NCBI GenBank assembly: GCA_038380795.1
Contig: CM076268.1
Location: 28,343,501-28,407,500 of the forward strand
Direction: 5' to 3'
From: Pyrocephalus nanus
Lineage: Eukaryota; Chordata; Aves; Passeriformes; Tyrannidae
Length of the DNA stretch: 64,000 nucleotides
Numbering within the stretch: position 1 is the first letter of the stretch; every line of letters starts with the position of its first letter. The position numbers and the translations under genes are program-made. The notes under the pieces are model-generated. The model worked only from the letters and a program-made list of their open reading frames with translations, ran no database searches and was not told where the DNA came from. This document shows positions 40,751 through 53,638 of this stretch, in pieces.

Positions 40751-42237
40751 CATTAGTTAAACAATAAACAAAGCGGGTTTGGTTTTTGGAAGGGAAATGT
40801 AGCTGGAAAAATAGTCTGCGTTTATGATAAAGATGATTTACTACTATTCTGTAGTGGACTGGGTTGAAGAGAAGCAAGTTTTTAACTTTTTTGGAAGTAA
40901 CTCAAGGCATAAGCGTTTCAGCAGTACTGATGTATTTTTCAAGCCAGTGAAAGGCTAACCTTCTCATAAAGCAGTAGGAGAGATATTGAGCCGCTTATCG
41001 TTTCCTGGAACAATATATGAGGCAGATTACAAATGTTTTGGAGTGCCAGCGTCTTGGATGCTGAATTGTTTGATAAAGTACTCATGAGTTTACCAGAGCC
41101 TTGAATGTAAAACATCCAGCTGTTAAACACTGTGAACTGACAGGTTCCAAGTACTTCTGAGCTCTATTTAGAGTTAGTGTTTTATGTGCAACACCTTAAG
41201 TCTTGGATGCAATGTTGGAAGCTGAGTTGTAGTGTACTGCATGACTCCTGTGCTCTTGGGGAGTGAATACTGAGAAAGAGATAATTACAGCTTTTTCAAC
41301 TATGACAGATCTCTTACAGGAATTGTGGAAAGAAGCCAGCAATAATATTTGCTGGTTGATTTGGTCTGAAGGAGCAGAGGGGTTTTTTGGCTACTACCAG
41401 AACTGTGTATTTATATTTACATGGTCCCTCAGGGGTTGCCTTGGAAGATGCTGGCTTTGCAAAGAGTTAAGCACTTAGACTACAGTTCTGGAAAGTGTTT
41501 ATCATGCTTCAAGCTGAAGACACTGATATCTGTGTGACTATACAACTGCATTATTTGTCTTTTGATAAGGCAGTGAACACATGATTGTCATTCTTGTTCA
41601 AGGAATGAAAATAATGCAAATTTATTTGGGCCTTTTGGGTAATGAATTCATGAAGTTATGTGCTTGAAAACTATTTCTGTTCTTTAAGCTAAATGAGACA
41701 CGTTTTGGTAGGTTGAAAACCTCTTGCACGGGGCCTTCCAGGAGAGTCCACGTGGTATTTGTCCAGTCGCTGAGCAGGCATGCAAGTCATGACCATGTGT
41801 GAAGTCAAGAGGAGCCACATGTCTTTGAGCCCAACGTTTGTCTAGTTATCCTTTTGAAGCTTTCCTGAGAAAATGACAGACAGGTAGAAGGATAATAAAG
41901 GAGAATGGGGAAATGAGCAAGTTCTACTGCGGTTTTGAATTCAAAAATGAAATTTTGAACTTTGCTCCAAACTCAGAAGTTAGCTCTACCTTGCTCTCCC
42001 TTTTCTCTCTTGATTCTGCTGGTGATATGAACTGAGCAGGGAAGAGCTATTTTTTTGAGCCAGAAGCTATCAAGGTTGTGGTGAGGTAGCTTTGCCAGGC
42101 TCATGTGTTACCTTGGTTAACCTATGGATTAGTGAAACTGAGAGGGGGAAGACCCATTTGGAAAACAACCCTTGAATTTCTAAATAAAATTGTTACTGTC
42201 ATCTGTGTGCCAGGACCTTTGTATAATTTCTTTGCTG

Positions 42238-42250
42238 TTTTTTTTTTTTT
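42238..42250. repeat. poly(T) tract, 13 bases
   Basis: Uninterrupted T run followed by ctttaacag, forming a very strong acceptor-like sequence. A gtaagt donor-like sequence lies 94 bases downstream (42354), but the frame between encodes a phenylalanine-rich T-run peptide, so no exon is called. Confidence 0.92.
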
Positions 42251-42679
42251 CTTTAACAGTGGTTTGCTACATATGGCTTCTGTTCAACTTATTTTTTTTT
42301 CTTAAAAATATAACTCAGAATTGGCAATATTTTCTTCAGAAGCTTGTGTTACAGTAAGTGACCGCTCTTCTAGCAATATATTTCCTCGCATGGAAGTTGT
42401 TTCAGGTTCCTGCTCTTGCATTTGCCACAAAATTCCACTTAGGTGAATGTTATTCGCTTTTCTTTGATATTAAGAATGTAATTACATGTACATATAGTGG
42501 AGTTTTTTGTTTTCAATTACTGAGTATTTTCTTATGTGGGAAAATCTGTCCTTTAAAACCACTCTGTTTGATTAGGGCTGTATGACATGGATTAAGCTAT
42601 TAATTTTAATTTGAAAATATGCCTTCTGAGAGTTGTCTGCAGCTTACTGAAAAATGGTTCTTGTTTGGTTTTTTTTTCC

Positions 42680-42746
42680 TTTTTTTTTTTTTTTTTTAAG
42701 ATATATGTAAGGGTTACCTCAGCTTTTTTTTTTTTTTTTTTTTTTT
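42680..42746. repeat. paired poly(T) tracts, 18 and 23 bases
   Basis: Runs at 42680-42697 and 42724-42746 are separated by 26 bases of mixed sequence. A shorter run immediately precedes the first. Confidence 0.93.
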
Positions 42747-43965
42747 TGTTTAAGTAATAGTTACAGTAAATTCTATTTCACTTATTTAAAAACAAGACCT
42801 TTAGTTTCCTTAAACTTGTCGAACTGTTCTTTTAAAAGATAGAGATGACTGCTGTACAAAAGAGAGGTGAATACTACCTTGGTAAAATAAAGTGGCTAAG
42901 AGTTTAAAACCTAAGGAAATTAATAAGATGAAAGCATAATTTTCAACTACAAAGATTTGTTCTTTATGATAAGTATCTTAAAATGGTCTGGAGACTACAT
43001 GTTATTAATAGTAAGATATTTATTAAAAAATTGTAAAGCCCTCTGAGGAAAATGTATGATTAAGTCATAGATCCTAATCTATCAGTGTAGCTTAGGGCTG
43101 GGTTGATCAAAGTTGGGTCTCAATAGTTGTGCTTTATTCTTATTAAGCTGCATAAAGTTTATTTATTTGAAGTTTTTTTTATTGGTATTTGTTCTCCCTT
43201 CCCCATAAATAACCTTAACAACTTGGTTCAAATATTTTAAATGCCAAAGAAAGAGGAGAATGAGAAAAACCATACTAAGTGTTGGAACAAAGATATTTTA
43301 GCTTTGTGTGAGGGTTTTTTTTTTTCTTACTAAGTACAAATTTTCTTCTACATGACAGCAAAAGTGAGCAGTAACTTATGTCACTAAAATTATTTGTGAT
43401 GTTTAATTTTTTTTGCTCAAATTCTAATTCTTCATGAATTTTTGCTTACCAATTTAAAACCTATTTGGTAACCCAGATGTTTGATCTAAAGCTGTGGTTT
43501 TTGAACTATATACTTAGAATGAGTTATAATATTGAGGTCATATTGTATAAGACAGGTTTTACATGGATTCAGAAGAGTCCAAATGAAAAACTAAACAGTG
43601 CATCATATCAAACATTTTTTCCCTATAAGTAGCCTCTTTTGTAGAATGAAGGACTTGAAATATTCTACAGATTTTTTTCCTGTTTGTATTTAATCTGATC
43701 GTTTTCTTGTTCCCTGCTGCTGATAAAGTCTCTTTTCGTTAATAACTGGAGTCCAAGGGAGGGGAAAATGAAAACTTATAAATTTTAAAACATCTCATAA
43801 AAGCGGTGTAAACCAGCCTTATGATCTATAAAATGTTACAGATTGTAAATCATGTATCTGGGGACATTCCAGAGCTAGATGCAAGCGTTGCTGCTTATTG
43901 GGCAGTTCCCATTTCTAATTGCATGGGGTTTTATGATGCTGTAACCTGTAAATGGAGCAAGAGAC

Positions 43966-43981
43966 TTTTTTTTTTTTTTTT
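43966..43981. repeat. poly(T) tract, 16 bases
   Basis: Uninterrupted T run inside a chance open frame, where it encodes only phenylalanines. Confidence 0.92.
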
Positions 43982-46900
43982 GAGCTTAGAACAGTATTTA
44001 CTTATTTTCAAACCCGGGGTTGGAGCAGTGGACCAGAATGAAACATTGGGGAAAACAAATACTGTAAAAATCTCTGCATTTTTTCCAGGATTTAGGATTG
44101 TTAGAGATGTTAATGTGAATATTGCATCTGTTGAATGTCATATATTAAAAAACAAGTGTTATGAATATTAACAGAAGCTTTAACATTTTAACTCCATCAG
44201 ACATGGGACTCTTGCTTTTTGCATGCTTCTGTTGGTTTAATAGATACTCCTGTTCTCACTTAAACAATGAAATCCGATGTGTTCTTTGCAATTATTAGGT
44301 CCACTGGCCCCATTTCCTTTTACTTTTAAGGTGTTACTTGTTAATTTTTTGCTTTATTAGCTTTTATTGCATTAACTTTTGCCTTATGTAAAAAGGTCTT
44401 GATTAACCAAAGGGAAAATTGTAACCTGTGAAGCGGATATAGGTTGTAATCTCAAAGTTTTGTCCGTGAGCTGCCTCAGTCCTTGGGGAATTTCTGCAGG
44501 AGAGATGAGGTCACTCACTTGCTGGAGCCTTCAGCTTCTCTATGGAGAGCTGGATACAAAGGTGACAGTTATAACAAGGGTGCTTTTCTAAGGGTTTGTG
44601 CTCAGTCCAGTTAAATGCAATCACCCACCCCTTCCACACGTGCTGGAGTAGCTCCTAAAGATTAAATTAGGTGAGACTCTGCTGTCAGGGTTGAGGTCAT
44701 TTAGCACCTCACAAGATCAGGCATCAGATAACAACCTTTGTGCGGTGTTGATGTGGACAGGAAAAAAAAGACTTTTTTATTTTTTTAAATTTTTTTTTTA
44801 GTAGAATTTGTACTGCCAAGGTTTTCTCTTTAAAGCTCTGCAGTCCTGCTGTCACCACTTGTTTTTGCACTGTGGGCACAGCATCGATCTTCCCCTCATG
44901 TGTGCGATGCAGTGAGGGAGCAAGGCGTGCAAGATTAGTGGCTGTGCTCTCCAGGACAGCATCACTGTCTCTTTTTGGGCAGGAAAAGTAAAGCTCAAGA
45001 TGACTAGAGGTTATATACAACTCAAATCAGTCAAGTCTTTGTTAGCTTGAAAAGCTCTTGTATTTTTCAGAGTTCTGTATCTGTGTAAATTGGTAGGGAT
45101 TCCTGATCGTTCATCAGTGGAGATTATATGGTGATGGAGAATAAATTTTCATTTGACAGGCTTTGATATGACAAATTGAAAAAGATTGTCACTCTGGGGA
45201 GTGGTGGGGGAAGTGGGTGGGAGTGTAAGAGGAAGGAGTCTGGATGTATGTAAAATTCTATGGTTCTCATCACTGTGTGCACTTCACAATGTCATTGTTA
45301 TCCAGGATAAAAAGGATACTAAAGAAAAAAGGACTCTTCTCTGTTGTGAGCTCTGAAAACACCTATAGGAGGTTCTACTTCCCTCTTGGTATAATAGGAG
45401 TAGAGTTTAAGATAATTTAGATGAGTTTCAGTTCAGTTTTTTAAAGATTTTTAGTCCTTGCTTGTTAGGGGACTGGAAGGCTATGCAGAATTAACAGGTC
45501 TCTCTTTGAGTTTCTCTTCTGAAAGACCTGTTTCTGTGCCTGGACATTCTTGTCTTTGACTCACAACTGCTAACTCTCCCAAATCTGCTGTCCTGTTCCC
45601 TTGGCTGAATATCTGAGGGGTCACTTGCCTGGCTGTGGATGGGCCTCCCCAGCCCATGTACTGAAGGTGACAGTGACGAGCTCAGAAATTCCTGGGCTGT
45701 TCTTGTAGAGCTGGGTTGTGCAATGGATCAAACTCAGCACAGCACTCTGATGTGAGGCAAGTTTGTTGCTTTTCTTTTTCTATTTTTAGTTAGAATAAGT
45801 GTTGGCCATATATAAGCAGTTTCTACTGAAGGGAGTCTTCTTTTGACATCACAGGGAGATTGTCGTAATCTAAAAAAATTGTAACGGGATTGCATTTTGA
45901 TATTATGCTCAGAAAAATGCAGAATTTTCTTGATTTTTTTTTTCCTCCTTCTATAATTTAAACAATAGTGGTCTCTCTTGGTTTTCATTACAAGCCTGTT
46001 CCCGAATAAGTCTTGATCAGGTTTCCATCCAAAACTCTTTTTTGGTGATCTAACCTATTTCTGCAGTGAATCAGCTAGTTATGACTGATGTAGATTTAAA
46101 AAATCAGGATATTGATTGGATAAAAAACTGAGCTTCCTATTTCCAAAGGTGTTGTTAACTCATGTAGAGGATATTGGCTCAAAACTGGCTATTGCAGGAC
46201 ACTTCAATGATAGAGACCTGTACCAGCTACTGAAATGTGACACAAAAGCTCTTCCTGTAAAAAAAAATTTCCTTTTTTAATGGTCTTTGCCTTTTGGAAA
46301 TAGACTGTCTGTTCTCACATCCATGCTGGTGATGGTTCAGAAGAGGAATATGCTTTATTTTCATCTCATAGAGAACACTGAAGAGTACTGAGCTGATGAA
46401 AGTCCCACTGCCTCTATCAGATATTTTTTCATTGATGTGACAAAGCTGTAAGCCCAGTTGCAAGCACAGGGAGACAGATGAGCCAAAAAGGTTAATTACT
46501 TCTCATTTTCTTACCCTTATGTTTATTTCAAATGCTCATCTTTTTACCTGCCTGAAGGTGGCCAATTAATCTTATGTACTTTTGTTTCTGCCAGAAGAAT
46601 GGTTGTGGTCTGTCTTGCTGTTCTTTACAAAGGTGTGAAAAGTTCTCTAGTGAGAGAGAATACCAAAAAGAATAGAAAAGCATTTTGCTTTCAGGAGCCT
46701 TTCTGAGGGTCTGTTTAAAGCTAAAACTTGTCGTGAACTTAGCGCGAGAGTTCTTCCATCAGGGAGATTGTGGGTTATGCTTGGAGAGAACCATGGTCTC
46801 TACCTTTCCTCAGAGTCATTTCATTCCCTGCAAGTTGTATTCAGAGCTAAGGCTTTCAAACAGAAACCCAACACCGGGGAGCCAAGCCACCCCCTTTAGT

Positions 46901-47311
46901 ACATTGTCTGTACTTCCCAGCCTCTCCATTGTAAAAAAATTTGTATTGCAGTGGATTTGTCACTGCATGCTCTGACTCTTCCCCAGCTGTATGGAACAGG
47001 TGATGCAGCTCTGCCTGCTATTGCACTATTTAGGTTCAGAGCTCCATAAAAGTAGGATAAATCAGTGTGAGTTTCTCCTGTGGTGCCCTTCAATCTAAAG
47101 CAAGACTTTTTTTTCTTTTCTGCTTATTGCCCTCTCTTGTGTTTTGTGTCATCTGAAAATATTTTGAGAAGCTATGTCAAGAATAAAATTGTGTAACAGC
47201 AATTCTTCCTGACTTTTGCAGTCACAGTTAACTAGTTTTAATGTCTACTATGCCAGAAACAAAAATAACTTAAAACAAATGGAAGAAAAGTTTTTTTTTA
47301 AAAATTCTTCA

Positions 47312-47313
<2 letters not shown>

Positions 47314-47352
<39 letters not shown>
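47314..47352. repeat. poly(T) tract, 39 bases
   Basis: Longest homopolymer in the window. The flanks show no retrotransposed gene or LINE body on the opposite strand. True length is uncertain because sequencing and assembly handle such runs poorly. Confidence 0.93.
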
Positions 47353-47354
<2 letters not shown>

Positions 47355-47642
47355 TGTTGCTTAATATTCAATTTCACTGTCTGAAAGTTGCCTCTTAGCT
47401 GGCAAAGAATCAGTAATATATCATAAAATTTATGTTGAAAGGATGTCAGCATGAAGTCACCATGCAGAACATAGAATCAGTAGTCCAGGAAGTTTAATTA
47501 TTAGAAATGGTTTCTGGCAGATAAAGGCAAAGTACTTTACAGGTGGACTTAAAGACTCATGCAAAGGGATCTCTCTGTGATCTGCATTATAAAATAATCA
47601 GATTTTAAAATATTTGAAGAATTAATCTTCTTTTTTTCTTTC

Positions 47643-47659
47643 TTTTTTTTTTTTTTTTT
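47643..47659. repeat. poly(T) tract, 17 bases
   Basis: Uninterrupted run at the end of a longer T/C-rich stretch, followed by aatagcag. Confidence 0.92.
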
Positions 47660-50033
47660 AATAGCAGACCTCTTTATTTCTGTTATACCTTTTCCTTTGC
47701 AGTTTAGAAGAATTATTCAGAGCAACCAGTGATATGCCCTTTAGGATATATCCATGTTCTGAAAGGCATAGCTGGAACAATACTTCACAGTGCTGTGCCA
47801 GTGGTGTGGTGTTGAAAAGAGAAAAAAGCAAGACAGGCAAAATAGTAAAATGAGTTTTTGATGCAGCTGTATTGCCCTTAACTGGTAATCTAAGCAGTCC
47901 TCAAAGTCTAGCTTACAGGTTATCTTATATTCATCAAAGGGAACTCCCCCCCCTAGTTGGTTGCTCATAGAAAGTGTTTTTGTCCAACAGTGAAATTCTG
48001 GGAAAAGGGGTGTTTTTCGAAGCTCTGAGTGACTCTGGAGAAGCCTTCCTAGATTGATAGACCTATTCCTAAATCTATTCCCAAACCAACACAGTTTGCT
48101 TTACTACTGGGAAGGAGTGATTTGGGTAAGGGAATGTTGACTTGCTGACATGCAAGCACATGGAAAAGGTGTCTTGCTCTTCTTTTGATGAGATGGAAAG
48201 CTACACCTCCAAAATTGAGAAACATGGCTACTCACCTCACAAGAAGGAGGATATCTTTGGAGGGTTTTTCATGTTGATCCTGGAGGAAGGATGTGGTGAT
48301 AGTGTGACTGCATTGGGCATAAATGGCTTTTAGTAGTTCTCAAATAGGCAGAATGAAAGTAGATAAGGGGCTCTGGAAAGGTGTCTGTGTGGTCTAAAAA
48401 GAATATTTATTTTCAAGATATGACCTGGAAAAAGGGGGAATATTTCTAAACACACTTTTTCTAGCCTTTGTTATTGCACTCTGACAGTTAAATCTCTAAA
48501 GGCCTTCCATTAATAAATACCATTTATCAGAGTTACAATATTATGATAGTGAAAAGTGGTTTAGGAAGTAAAATGCTGGTCATGGACATGGAGATTTCTT
48601 CAGCTTTGCCTCTGCTTCTTTCACTCTTCAGGGCATGTCCAGTTTGCTTTGCCATTGCTAAGTCTCTTTCTCTTCAGTACAGAGTTGTTAATACTGTTTA
48701 AAATTGCATCAAGATCTGTTTGAATATCTCATACAGAGATATTGTTTCCCCTCTTTTCAAGTTGTGGTTCAATGGCTCTTTCTATTGTTTTCTTTTTATT
48801 AAAAACAGAAACAAAACACATGGATTTATTGCAGTTTTGATTGCTTTCCCTTTCCAGCCAGGTCATTTCCCTGGAACTGAATTTGATTCGTGGCCTAGAA
48901 GAAACCTGAATAAACAATGCTAAGAATTAATGATTCCTCTACTTATCAAGTTATGATGAATGTCCTTCCCTACAAGGCTTGAAAATACCTGATTTTAAAA
49001 ATAGTTCTCCTAGGGTATTTTTGTACTCATTCTGCAGTACAGGTTAAGATTTGAAAAGCAAGACTTCTCATACCCTTATTCCTGCAGACCTCTGGTCATG
49101 GAAGTTCAGAGCTGGTCTGTACTGGACAGGATTTAGATTGGATGTAATGATGCTGATGCTGAATGGTGAAAGATTTTTGTGCGAAACAGAGAAAGGAGTG
49201 GCAAGAGCATTGATGGGATTTAGGATATCATCGAGCTCACGGGGAAAGGAGATCGCTAGTCAGATGAATGGAGAAGAGGAACTGCATCGAGTCTTGGAAA
49301 TAAAGTTTGTGAAAAAGAGGAATGATAGTTGATTAAAGCCTCCTAAATTTGAAAATGTATATATATGTTAATTTTAAGCCTGTTACAGTTGAGCATGAGT
49401 TAGCATGCAGAAGTCAATACATGCTTGCTGTAATGCTCTTCAACTTCAGTGCTTTTAAAAAAGCTATTTAACGCACAATAATAATTGCATTCAATTTTAA
49501 TTAAGTGTGGAGTCATGCATGTTAGAAACATGATTTACATATTTTTCACTGTGGTGATTCCCAAGTTATTTTTCTGGGCATTTCAAATGCTGGTTGAAAG
49601 TAAGATTCAATATAATTGTTTAGCTTTCCATGAGAACTGATTCTAGTCTAGCTGTCTTGACCCATAACTCCTCTCTGTATTCCCTACCATACACTAGGAT
49701 TTGTAAGTCTGAAAAACCAAGATTGAATTGCTAAGTTCTGCTACTCTGAAATGCTGCCAGCCTGCACTCAGTAATCTCAGAAGAATTAAGAAAAAAGTGG
49801 ATGGACTCTGTCACATTCATTCACATCATCTTAGCTTGTCATCGGGTCACAGGCTAAAGGGAACGATTGCCTAACTGCTCAGGCAGAGACACAGGCATTG
49901 TCATTAAGGAGCTGTGAATCAAACATGCACGTGTGCAGCCCTTGGGGTGATGCTAATCACTAACATCTCTGCGGGCTGAAGGTCTGAAATTGTGCAGTCT
50001 GTGCACACTGAAGTCACTATGATGGCACATTAA

Positions 50034-50046
50034 TTTTTTTTTTTTT
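50034..50046. repeat. poly(T) tract, 13 bases
   Basis: Uninterrupted T run at the right edge of a possibly conserved block. Confidence 0.92.
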
Positions 50047-51094
50047 CAAATTCTATTTTCACCCAGTCAGAAGGAAAATCCTTAAATATAAACACTGATG
50101 TGAAAATTGCTGTGTCAAAAATGTACTTTGCAGTAAGGAAGCAATGCTAGTTGTGTTGGAGACCCTCTTATTGTGTCTGTACTTGCTGTGCACTTCACTT
50201 ACCAGGATCTGAGCCTCCATTCTGGTCTGGAAGAGCTCAGCCATGGTAATGGTGTGGCAGGAGGACTGGGCTGGAAGCTCTAGGGCCTAAAATGCCACAT
50301 AAGTCTTGAACTTCTTGTTGTTAGGGTGACCCTCGCTTACATTCATTCACAAGCTTTTGGGTATCTAGCTGAATTGGAAGAAACAAATCTGTGGAGATCT
50401 TCTGGGAGAATGGGAAGGGATTCTCGCTGCAACTCTGAACTCTAATTATTTGCATCTATGCTACTGTGAACTTCCAGATGGCATGTTGCTCTGTTATTTT
50501 CCAGTGCAATGCACCCTTTGGGGAATTTTCCTGAGGAACAATTAAACATATTTGAATCTGCATTCCATCCTACTACCCTGAGAATGCCTTGTAAGCAAGA
50601 CTCCCTTGTCTGGCAAAAAACGTCTGTGAATTACAAGCAACTTGGGTTAGGAGTCCACATGCCAAATTAACTTAGTTTTGTTCAGCAGCCCCAACAGATT
50701 TTATTTAGCAGGCAGTCTGTTCCACATTTGGATGGTCTGCTGACATCATGTGCTTCCTTTCTCTAAATCATCCAGGATGAAAGCTGGGATTTTATGATGC
50801 ACTGAACACATAGACGTTTTCCCTCTCTAACCTGCTAATGCAAGACGGGTTTTATAATTTTAGCTAAACCACCTCTTACCTTGCGTACCTGTAAGCACTG
50901 ATCATAAGTACTCAAAGACATAGAACCCACACCAGCATTCATATTTACAAATATTCAGACTCTTACTGCAAAATGTTATATGTTATGGAACAAATAAGCT
51001 TTCTGTATTTTGTCTATTTTCCCGTATAAAGATGTAATCATAAAATAACAAGTGGTGGTGAAACTGCAGCTGACAGTGATCTTGTAAATAGAAT

Positions 51095-51251
51095 GGACTG
51101 CCCAGGGAGGTGATGGAGACACCATTCCTGGAAATGTTTAAGGAAAGACTGGACATGGCATTTAATGCCAGGGTCTGGTTGACATGGTGGTGTTAGCTCG
51201 TAGGTTGGACTCGATGACCTCAGAGGTTTTTTCCAACCTAGTTGATTCTAT
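51095..51251 (+). mobile_element. CR1-type LINE, short 3' fragment
   Basis: Begins gactgcccagggaggtgatg, then continues gacaccattcctggaaatgt, a decayed 'acatggtggtgttagctcgt' block, gttggactcgatgacctcag and aggttttttccaacctagtt, and ends in gattctatt. The order and wording fit the 3' end of a CR1 subfamily in plus orientation, distinct from the copy at 40.6 kb. It is 5'-truncated and non-coding. Confidence 0.85.
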
Positions 51252-52604
51252 TAAATAGCCTGTTTTCATCTGTCATGTATTAAAAGTAGAGAGAAAAGTA
51301 TGGGAAATAGTGGCAGGTCTTATCTTTAGGCATTTCTCCATTGATTGCTTTTTGGTTTATGATTTGAAATCAGGCTCTACAGGATCTTCCATCCCAAGAA
51401 GACTACATGCACCACATCTCCATTTGGTAGGGCAAAACCTTAATCTCCAGGTACAGCTGGTTTCTCTACTGTAGTAGAGTTGGTTACCCAGCCATAAAGT
51501 GCTCTCATTTGTGCAAAGGCATCTAACATTGGTATAGGTGTGCTGTCTCTTAATTTGTCTGATGCACTCTCCTCTCTGTTTACATAAGTGATGGAAAATT
51601 TGGGGGAATAATGTATTTAATGCCAGCATAACTTTTAGTTTTCTTTACTGATGTTGGTTCCCTGCTTTAAAAGGTGTCAGAGATCAATATGTTTGTTTCA
51701 TAACAATACTTGAAGAAAGGAATTCAGCTTTTTATGAGAGATGATTTCCAACTCATGTAGTGCCTGGGCAATGGAATTGCAAAATTGAAATTATTGTCTG
51801 ACTAGCGAAGGGATAAGTCCAATTTAAAATAGGGGATTTGTGCTTGTCCAGCTGTGCGTCTACTTTAGGATTGCCAGCACCCTGTCAAGTAGCAGGCTTC
51901 TTAATGATTTGAAAGATGTTTTCGTGGTAGGAATTACACTGTAACTGTCCTATTTTCAGTATGTACAAAAAGCTTACCATTAATATCTTTATCTCCACAA
52001 TAAGATAACTTGAATTTAAAATAAATAAACTCCCATCACTTTTCAAAGTAAGGTCTTGTTATGGAGGTGAAAACCCCTCTGTTGTGAAGTTACTCTGAAT
52101 GATGCTGGAATAGAATTGTAATAATATAAGAATTCTTACCTTCACTCTCAGTCCCTTGAGTCCACAGCCATACAATGCCCTCGAAAATCAGCACAGCCTC
52201 AGTAGTTTAGGACCACCTCCTGGGTGATCTCACCTATTACAGCAAAATCTAAAGCTCATATGTCATTTGAATTATGTACACAATAATGTAGGAACTGTAG
52301 GTAAGAGGTTGAAGGTCAGGTCCCTTTTCAAATAAAAATTCCAAAGAGCTTTCTTTCTTCTGTATTGGTAAGGAGCAGAGAAAATGTCCTGTATAAGCAA
52401 CAGGAGAGAGAGAGTGAAACATCCTCATTACTTGTTGAGGGGGACATGGTCTGCCAGTGGGGATGTACAATAAAATTCCTATATGCAGGATGTAGTAGGT
52501 ACACAAAGATTAGTTTTTTTCTGGAAGTGTCTGCTGACAAATATATGTGGAAGTAGAAAAAAGATCAAATGCTATTCTGTCTCATCTTCCTCTGTTTTGT
52601 GCAG
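51252..52604. other. non-coding stretch
   Basis: Nothing recognised until its right end, where a long pyrimidine tract and ttttgtgcag (ending at 52604) form an excellent splice acceptor. Confidence 0.5.
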
Positions 52605-52679
52605 GAAGGCTGAACAGCCATACCTTTGGGAAAGGGGTAATGTTACCACAGCTTGACTCAGTTACTGGATCAGCCAGTG
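52605..52679 (+). CDS. candidate 75-nt coding exon, product unidentified
   Basis: Seen: a long pyrimidine-rich acceptor ending ttttgtgcag, 75 bases, then gtaaat after ccagtg. The frame demanded by the phase left open at 12135 (G carried over) is open throughout and reads with segments such as RLNSHTFGKGVMLPQLDS, then VTGSAS, leaving one base again. It is symmetric (phase 1-1) and a multiple of three. The same frame reaches a stop shortly after the donor, at about 52710, which suits an exon boundary. The donor is only moderate. Inference: further exon of the plus-strand gene proposed from 562-726. Alternative: coincidence. The intervening 40 kb could hide other exons. Confidence 0.27.
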
Positions 52680-53278
52680 GTAAATTGGGGATGTGGCTTT
52701 ATTAATTTATCACACCCAGGTCTGTCCTGTGGTTCTTGTCTCCCTTTGGAAAGGATTAGCAAAGTCCTCGTAGCTCAGGAAGTTGAAATTGTGTGGTAGC
52801 TGTTGCTTCACACATAGAATTAGACTTGAAAAGAAGGACAAATATGTTGTCTGTGCCTACTTCCATTACCTGGTGTCCCCTTCTGTGCTCACCCTCCACT
52901 TGCTTTATTTTTGTTTGCTTTTGTTATCAGAGGCCTTTTGTTAACTGTGGCCTCACAGCTGTGCATAATGAATAATAAGAAAACTTTTAAATGTGTTTGC
53001 TGCTATATTGGTTGAAGGCTGGCTGATGCTTCACCCTCTGTGTGATTTAAACCGGTGCCCATGAGGTTTGATGTGGCTAGCTGACTATATTTTAAGTGTT
53101 TTTGTCTGCGGGCTTTATGACAAACAGCTGAATATTAATTCAAAGGAAATCTAATAACCAGCAATGCATATATTGTATGTATATTTTTGAAGGCATAATT
53201 GAGGTGGAGAGTGAAAAATTAGAATATCTTCTGCCAAGAAGATTGTTTTACTAGTTGCTTGTGCGCTACAGTGTGGTA

Positions 53279-53302
53279 GCAGTGAAAGAAGCAGTGAAAG
53301 AA
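53279..53302. repeat. 12-base direct tandem duplication
   Basis: Two exact head-to-tail copies of gcagtgaaagaa. A third position starts gctgg and diverges. Confidence 0.9.
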
Positions 53303-53638
53303 GCTGGAAGACTCTTGCCCAGGCTCACTTGCTCAACAGTGCTAAAACACAGCATGGAGTGGCTCTGTGTGTGGGCAGCTGTTTCCTTCAATCCTAGCTA
53401 GACTCAGCAGCAGTTCATATCCTTACTGGTGGGATCAGGAGCAGGGAAGATTTCTCCCTGATTGTCAGCACTCATAGCAGTACACTGTAAAAAGCAATTT
53501 TGTTTCTGACCCTCTCATATCTGATGACTGTGCCTTTTTCCTTTCACGCAAAATTGTGTGCCGTTCTTTTGGGGATAAACATTTCTGATTTTGAGATCCT
53601 TTGTGGGAGTGAGTAAACTGTGCAGTTTTCATTTACTA

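Larger units (their letters stand above)
40751..51094. other. long non-coding stretch, probable intron
   Basis: Rich in T homopolymers, including a cluster at 42.2-44.0 kb and the window's longest run at 47.3 kb. Open frames at 43.8, 46.7 and 49.05 kb (93-116 codons) each happen to include an acceptor-like sequence, but none has a good donor or a recognisable protein motif. Confidence 0.5.

Noticed and set aside
42260..42353. Exon-like 94-nt segment with a very strong acceptor and a gtaagt donor
   Set aside because: The acceptor is made by a T homopolymer and the frame contains a run of phenylalanines from a second T run; it also leaves a phase that does not fit the other candidates.
49080..49332. 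Acceptor-led open frame of about 82 codons ending in KKRNDS, a possible terminal exon
   Set aside because: About fifteen frames of this length are expected by chance, and no donor, homologue or clear polyadenylation site pairs with it; worth a protein search but not called.
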